From: Coriobacteriaceae bacterium
GTDB taxonomy: Bacteria > Actinomycetota > Coriobacteriia > Coriobacteriales > Coriobacteriaceae
NCBI GenBank assembly: GCA_902399975.1
Contig: CABOHA010000002.1
Span: 227,843-291,842, forward strand
DNA: 64,000 bases
Direction of reading: 5' to 3'
This document shows, one piece after another, positions 60,161 through 64,000 of this stretch. Under the pieces are notes generated by a model. It saw nothing but the letters and a program-made list of their open reading frames with translations. It was not told where the DNA came from and searched no databases. Numbering within the stretch: the stretch's first letter is position 1; each line of letters begins with the position of its first letter. The translations under genes were made by a program, and so were the position numbers.

Positions 60161-62938
60161 ATGATTCTCAACGGACCGGGGATTAGCTATACCGAGCCCG
60201 ATATCGGCGCGGAGTTCGTGCCGCCGATACCGGAGCATCCGCGCGAGGCCATCGTCAAACTGTGTGAGCACTGCACCAACCGCCTGCTGCACCGCGACGA
60301 GCTGCTGGGCTACGAGTACTGGTCGTTTGCCGAGGCCGCAACCGACGAGCAGGCCGAAGTGCTCTGCAAGATGAAGATGCGCCGTCCCTATACGCTGCCC
60401 GAGATGGTCAAGCTCACCGGCATGCCCGAGGCCGATATCGAAAAAATGCTCGACGACATGAGCTACACGGGTCTGCTCGAGTACAACTGGGAAAACCCCG
60501 AGCGCGCCAAGCAGTGGGTGCTGCCCATGCTGGTGCCGGGTTCCGCCGAGTTCCTCAACATGCGCGTGAGCCAGCTCGAGGAGCATCCGGTCTATGCCAA
60601 GTTCTTTGAGCAGGCGTCCAAGGGACCGCTGTCCAAGGCCACGCCGATGGTGCCGCCCGGCGGTGCCGGCATCGGCATGCATGTCATTCCGGTCGAGAAG
60701 GCCATCGATGCCGCGAGCACCTCGGTGCCGATCGAGCATATCGAGCATTGGCTCGACAAATACGAAGGTAAGTATGCCGCTAGCACCTGCAGCTGCCGCG
60801 CGAGCCGTCGCGTGATGGGAGAGGGCTGCGCCGACGACCCGGCCGATTGGTGCATCGCCGTGGGCGATATGGCCGACTACGTGGTCGAGACCGACCGCGG
60901 CCATTATGTGACGCGCGAGGAGGTCTACGACATCCTGCGCCAGGCCGAGGACAACGGCTTTGTGCACCAGATCACCAACATCGACGGTGAGAACAAAATC
61001 TTCGCCATCTGCAACTGCAACGTCAACGTGTGCTACGCCCTGCGCACTTCGCAGCTGTTCAACACGCCCAACCTGTCGCGCTCGGCCTACGTCGCCAAGG
61101 TCGAGAAGGACAAGTGCGTGGCCTGCGGTCGCTGCGTTGAGGTGTGTCCGGCCGGCGCCGCCAAACTGGGCCAGAAGCTCTGTAGCAAAAAGGCTGGCGG
61201 ACAGGTGCCCGAGTATCCGCGCCAGGAGCTGCCCGATGCCACCAAGTGGGACCACACCAAGTGGTCGCCCAACTACCGCAACGACAACCGTATCGAGACG
61301 CATGAGTCCGGCACCGCTCCCTGCAAGACGGCCTGCCCCGCGCACGTTGCCGTTCAGGGCTATTTGAAGCTCGCGGCGCAGGGCCGCTATGACGAGGCGT
61401 TGGCGCTCATCAAGCGCGAGAACCCGTTGCCCGCTATCTGCGGCCGTGTGTGCAACCGCCGCTGTGAGGATGCCTGCACCCGCGGTCGCGTGGACGAGGC
61501 CGTGGCCATCGACGAGGTCAAGAAGTTTATCGCCCAGCGCGATCTGGATGCCGCGACTCGCTATGTCCCACCTGTGGTGACCCCGACGCGTGCCGGCGGC
61601 TTCGACCAGAAGATCGCCATCATCGGCGCCGGTCCGGCCGGTCTGTCCTGCGCCTTCTATCTGGCCGAGAAGGGCTACAAGCCCGTCGTGTTCGAGAAAA
61701 ACGAGCGCCCGGGCGGCATGCTCACCTACGGCATTCCCAGCTTTAAGCTGCAGAAGGACGTTATCGAGGCCGAGGTCGAGGTCATTCGCCTGATGGGTGC
61801 CGAGTTTCGCTATGGCGTGGAAGTCGGCCGCGACGTGACGCTCGACGAGCTGCGCGCGCAGGGCTTTAAGGCCTTCTACGTTGCCATTGGCTGCCAGGGC
61901 GGCCGCCTTGCCGGCATTCCGGGCGAGGACGCCGAGGACGTGACCGTGGCCGTCGACTTTTTGCGCGAGGTCAACAGTGGCAAGATCGATGCGCTGCCCG
62001 GCCGCACCATCGTGGTGGGCGGCGGCAACGTGGCCATCGACGTTGCCCGCAACGCCTGCCGTCTGGGTTCCGAGCACGTTGAGATGTTCTGCCTGGAGAG
62101 CGAGGCGCAGATGCCCGCCAGCGAGGAAGAGCGTCGCGAGGCCATCGAGGACGGCGCGCACATCAGTTGCGGTTGGGGCCCCAAGGAGGTCCATCTGGAC
62201 GAGGCCGGCCGTGTGTGCGGCATCACCTTTAAGCGCTGCACGCGCGTCTACGATGACGAGGGCCGTTTTGCGCCCGAGTACGACGAGAACGACCTGCGCC
62301 GCGTCGATGCCGACCGCGTGGTCATGTCCATCGGCCAGTCCATCGTGTGGGGCGACCTGCTGGCTGGCTCCAAGGTGGAGCTTGGCCGTGGTCAGGGCGC
62401 CCTTGCCGATCCCCAGACCTACCAGACCGCCGAACCCGACATCTTTGTGGGCGGCGACGTCTATACCGGTCCGAGCTTTGCCATCGATGCCATCGCCGCC
62501 GGTCACGAGGCCGCCGTGTCCATCCATCGCTTTGTGCAGCCGGGCTCCACGCTCACCATCGGCCGCAACCAGCGCCGCTACACCGCGCTCGACCGCAACG
62601 ACGTTGTGCTCGAGAGCTACGACAACGCGAGCCGCGAGGTTGCGCATGTGGACCGCGAACGCGAGAAGGCTGCGCCGTTTAGCGAGTACGTCGAGACCTT
62701 TACCGAGGAGCAGGTGCGCGCAGAGACCGCCCGCTGCCTGGGCTGCGGCGCCTCGATCGTCGACCCCAACAAGTGCATTGGCTGCGGCCTGTGCACCACC
62801 AAGTGCGCATTCGACGCCATCCATCTTGATCGCGACCGCCCCGAGTGCTCCACGATGGTCAAATACGAGCAAAAGCTCCCCAGCTTGGGCAAGTACGCAC
62901 TCAAGCGTGCCATCAAGATTAAATTCGGTCGCAAGTAA
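60161..62938 (+). CDS. Fused iron-sulfur/flavin oxidoreductase (GltD-like)
   Basis: A 925-residue protein. Residues 1-200 form a winged-helix/helical part, followed by a Cys-rich region (TCSCRASRRVMGEGC at 209-223, CNCNVNVC at 284-291) and a 4Fe-4S motif (CVACGRCVEVCP at 319-330). Residues 390-480 are the GltD-type cluster domain (CGRVCNRRCEDACTRG). FAD and NAD(P)H folds follow (IAIIGAGPAGLSCA at 486-499, VVGGGNVAIDVARN near 618). The C-terminus has a further two 4Fe-4S motifs (CLGCG and CIGCGLCTTKC, about 855-886). GAAGGGACG precedes the ATG; longer in-frame starts run through the operators. It is likely to move electrons between NAD(P)H and a ferredoxin-type partner. hypA follows 30 bp away. 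Confidence 0.88.
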   Translation: MILNGPGISYTEPDIGAEFVPPIPEHPREAIVKLCEHCTNRLLHRDELLGYEYWSFAEAATDEQAEVLCKMKMRRPYTLPEMVKLTGMPEADIEKMLDDMSYTGLLEYNWENPERAKQWVLPMLVPGSAEFLNMRVSQLEEHPVYAKFFEQASKGPLSKATPMVPPGGAGIGMHVIPVEKAIDAASTSVPIEHIEHWLDKYEGKYAASTCSCRASRRVMGEGCADDPADWCIAVGDMADYVVETDRGHYVTREEVYDILRQAEDNGFVHQITNIDGENKIFAICNCNVNVCYALRTSQLFNTPNLSRSAYVAKVEKDKCVACGRCVEVCPAGAAKLGQKLCSKKAGGQVPEYPRQELPDATKWDHTKWSPNYRNDNRIETHESGTAPCKTACPAHVAVQGYLKLAAQGRYDEALALIKRENPLPAICGRVCNRRCEDACTRGRVDEAVAIDEVKKFIAQRDLDAATRYVPPVVTPTRAGGFDQKIAIIGAGPAGLSCAFYLAEKGYKPVVFEKNERPGGMLTYGIPSFKLQKDVIEAEVEVIRLMGAEFRYGVEVGRDVTLDELRAQGFKAFYVAIGCQGGRLAGIPGEDAEDVTVAVDFLREVNSGKIDALPGRTIVVGGGNVAIDVARNACRLGSEHVEMFCLESEAQMPASEEERREAIEDGAHISCGWGPKEVHLDEAGRVCGITFKRCTRVYDDEGRFAPEYDENDLRRVDADRVVMSIGQSIVWGDLLAGSKVELGRGQGALADPQTYQTAEPDIFVGGDVYTGPSFAIDAIAAGHEAAVSIHRFVQPGSTLTIGRNQRRYTALDRNDVVLESYDNASREVAHVDREREKAAPFSEYVETFTEEQVRAETARCLGCGASIVDPNKCIGCGLCTTKCAFDAIHLDRDRPECSTMVKYEQKLPSLGKYALKRAIKIKFGRK

Positions 62939-62968
62939 GTAGTCATAACGGGAACGGCGGAGGAAAAA

Positions 62969-63394
62969 GTGCACGAGCTCGGAATCGTCTATCACATTAT
63001 TCGCGATGTCGAGAACGTGGCGCGCGCTCATGGCGTGCGTCGCGTTTCGAGCGTGACGTTGCTGTTGGGCGAGGTCTCGGGCGTCGTTCCCGACTTGCTG
63101 CTCGACGCTTGGCGCTGGGCAGCAGATAAAAAGCCTATCACCGAGGGCTCGGAGCTTATCGTGGAGCCCGTTGAAGCCGTGACACATTGCGGTGCGTGCG
63201 GCCGCGACTACGCGACGGTCGAGCACGGCAAGACCTGCCCTTATTGCGGCAGCGGCGAGACATACCTGCTGCAGGGCCAGGAGGTCATGATCAAGCAGAT
63301 CGAGACCCCCGACGAGGACCCGGCAGACGCTGCCCCTGATGGTCCCGCTGCTCCTGACGCCGTCGACGCCGCCAACCCCCTCCACATCGCCTAA
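62969..63394 (+). CDS. hypA: Hydrogenase nickel incorporation protein HypA
   Basis: A 141-residue nickel metallochaperone that delivers Ni to NiFe-hydrogenase with HypB. MHELGIVYHI has the Ni-binding His2; the zinc site is HCGACGRDY and TCPYCGSGE (two CxxC). The last 35 residues are an acidic Ala/Pro-rich tail not found in short HypA proteins. It starts with GTG after GGAGGAAAAA and is likely cotranscribed with the oxidoreductase. hypB is not in the window; an IS110 element follows at once. Confidence 0.94.
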   Translation: MHELGIVYHIIRDVENVARAHGVRRVSSVTLLLGEVSGVVPDLLLDAWRWAADKKPITEGSELIVEPVEAVTHCGACGRDYATVEHGKTCPYCGSGETYLLQGQEVMIKQIETPDEDPADAAPDGPAAPDAVDAANPLHIA

Positions 63395-63436
63395 CTTAGT
63401 CATTGGGTGTTCCTATAGTTTTGTCAACCGTCGGGG

Positions 63437-64000
63437 CTACTCCCGGTAGGGCACCCGGTCGCGCATCACGGCGTATATCGCCCTGAGCCGCTTCCTCGCG
63501 ACGGCCTTGAGCGCCCGCCCGTGCCCCATGCCCCGCGCCCTGCAGGCCCGGTAGTACTCGCCGTAGCGCCCCGAGGACCTCACCAGGCTGTTGCACGAGA
63601 AGATCAGCAGGGACTTGAGCCTCGCGTCGCCGCGCCTGGACGCCCTGACCGACCTCACCGACGTGCCGGAGCTCCTCACCCTCGGGGCTATGCCGCAGTA
63701 CGAGGCCAGGTGGTCGTGGTCCGGGAACCTCGCGATGTCGACCGACACCGCGAGCTGCGCCGCGGTCCTCGGGCCGATGCCGGGCACGGTGAGCAGGCAC
63801 GCGTAGGTCTCGTCGCCCTCGAGCAGCGCCGCCGTCTCGGCCTCGAGGGCCCCGGCCTCGTCGAGGGCCTCCGATATCCGGGCGGCCAGGAATCTGACCT
63901 GCCTGTTCTCGGCCTCGACGAGCGCCGGCGGGGGCGCGGTGGAGGCGGCCGCGGCCTCCCCGGCGGCCTCGGCCCGCGGGCCCCCGGCCCCGGAGCGGGC
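63437..64000 (-). mobile_element. IS110-family transposase, C-terminal part (runs off right edge)
   Basis: The minus strand encodes an open frame from the right edge to a stop at 63437. It has the helix-hairpin-helix LTVPGIGPRTAAQLA, then FPDHDHLASYCGIAPRVRSS and RRGDARLKSLLIFSCN of the Transposase_20 domain, and the end VMRDRVPYRE. The N-terminal DEDD part should lie beyond the window. It is more GC-rich than its neighbours. The IS end lies within 63395-63436, just after hypA, and may have displaced hypB. Confidence 0.85.

Noticed and set aside
60047..63403. An 1118-codon minus-strand frame
   Set aside because: It is antisense to the Fe-S flavoprotein and hypA, whose cofactor motifs are unmistakable.

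Overview
The window is a GC-rich bacterial chromosome segment that looks like a gut Coriobacteriia (Collinsella-like) genome. The heat-shock block dnaK-grpE-dnaJ-hspR uses an HspR (MerR-type) repressor, as actinobacteria do. There are several lactose/cellobiose-type PTS operons with GH1 phospho-glycosidases, a NiFe-hydrogenase maturation set, and many long palindromic intergenic repeats. The genus is my inference from gene content and style. I saw no rRNA, tRNA or CRISPR array.

Left part (1-12.1 kb): the 5' end of an mgtA-like Mg2+ P-type ATPase leaving the left edge; pyrE; an HTH protein fused to a superoxide-reductase-like iron domain; an RpiR regulator; a large glycosidase divergent from an AraC regulator; a GH1 6-phospho-beta-glucosidase with a PTS IIA(Glc)-type protein; a lipoprotein; and a HAD phosphatase.

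12.2-19.1 kb: PTS locus 1. A PRD/EIIA regulator on the minus strand is followed by IIB, IIC, IIA, GH1, HPr and a small membrane protein on the plus strand. The leader between them carries three palindromes at exact 28-bp spacing. A short stray copy of the hypE 3' end abuts the regulator gene.

19.3-25.4 kb (minus strand): a nickel/hydrogenase maturation operon, 82-aa protein - nikR - hypF - hypC - hypD - hypE. hypA lies 38 kb away next to an iron-sulfur flavoprotein. hypB and hydrogenase structural genes are not in the window.

25.5-30.1 kb: thioredoxin, a conserved unknown, a LytTR response regulator with a frameshifted GHKL sensor kinase, a secreted protein, and a decayed stretch with remnants of a GntR/UTRA regulator and a HAD phosphatase.

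30.1-36.8 kb: PTS locus 2, LicR-like regulator, IIA, IIB, IIC, GH1 and a MupG/DUF871 protein. It is followed by a truncated tatD and an internally deleted IS3-family element.

38.1-42.6 kb: a palindrome-dense leader, then nadA-nadB-nadC-niaR, a de novo NAD operon with its own repressor. A 44-bp perfect palindrome over the nadA promoter is the probable operator. A small 2[4Fe-4S] ferredoxin faces the operon.

43.4-54.6 kb: dnaK-grpE-dnaJ-hspR, an aconitase-family hydratase, a membrane-anchored unknown, and clpB. dnaK and clpB share an identically spaced palindrome upstream, a candidate HspR operator.

54.7-64 kb: a small Pro-rich protein; a DUF4143-type AAA ATPase behind a 25-bp-arm perfect palindrome; an anchored unknown; a DUF5692 membrane protein and a TetR regulator divergent from a 925-aa iron-sulfur/flavin oxidoreductase followed by hypA; and the C-terminal part of an IS110 transposase running off the right edge.

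The most unusual features are the HTH-SOR fusion, the TetR/DUF5692/Fe-S flavoprotein/hypA module, and several structured intergenic repeat families, one with compensatory base changes between its two copies.
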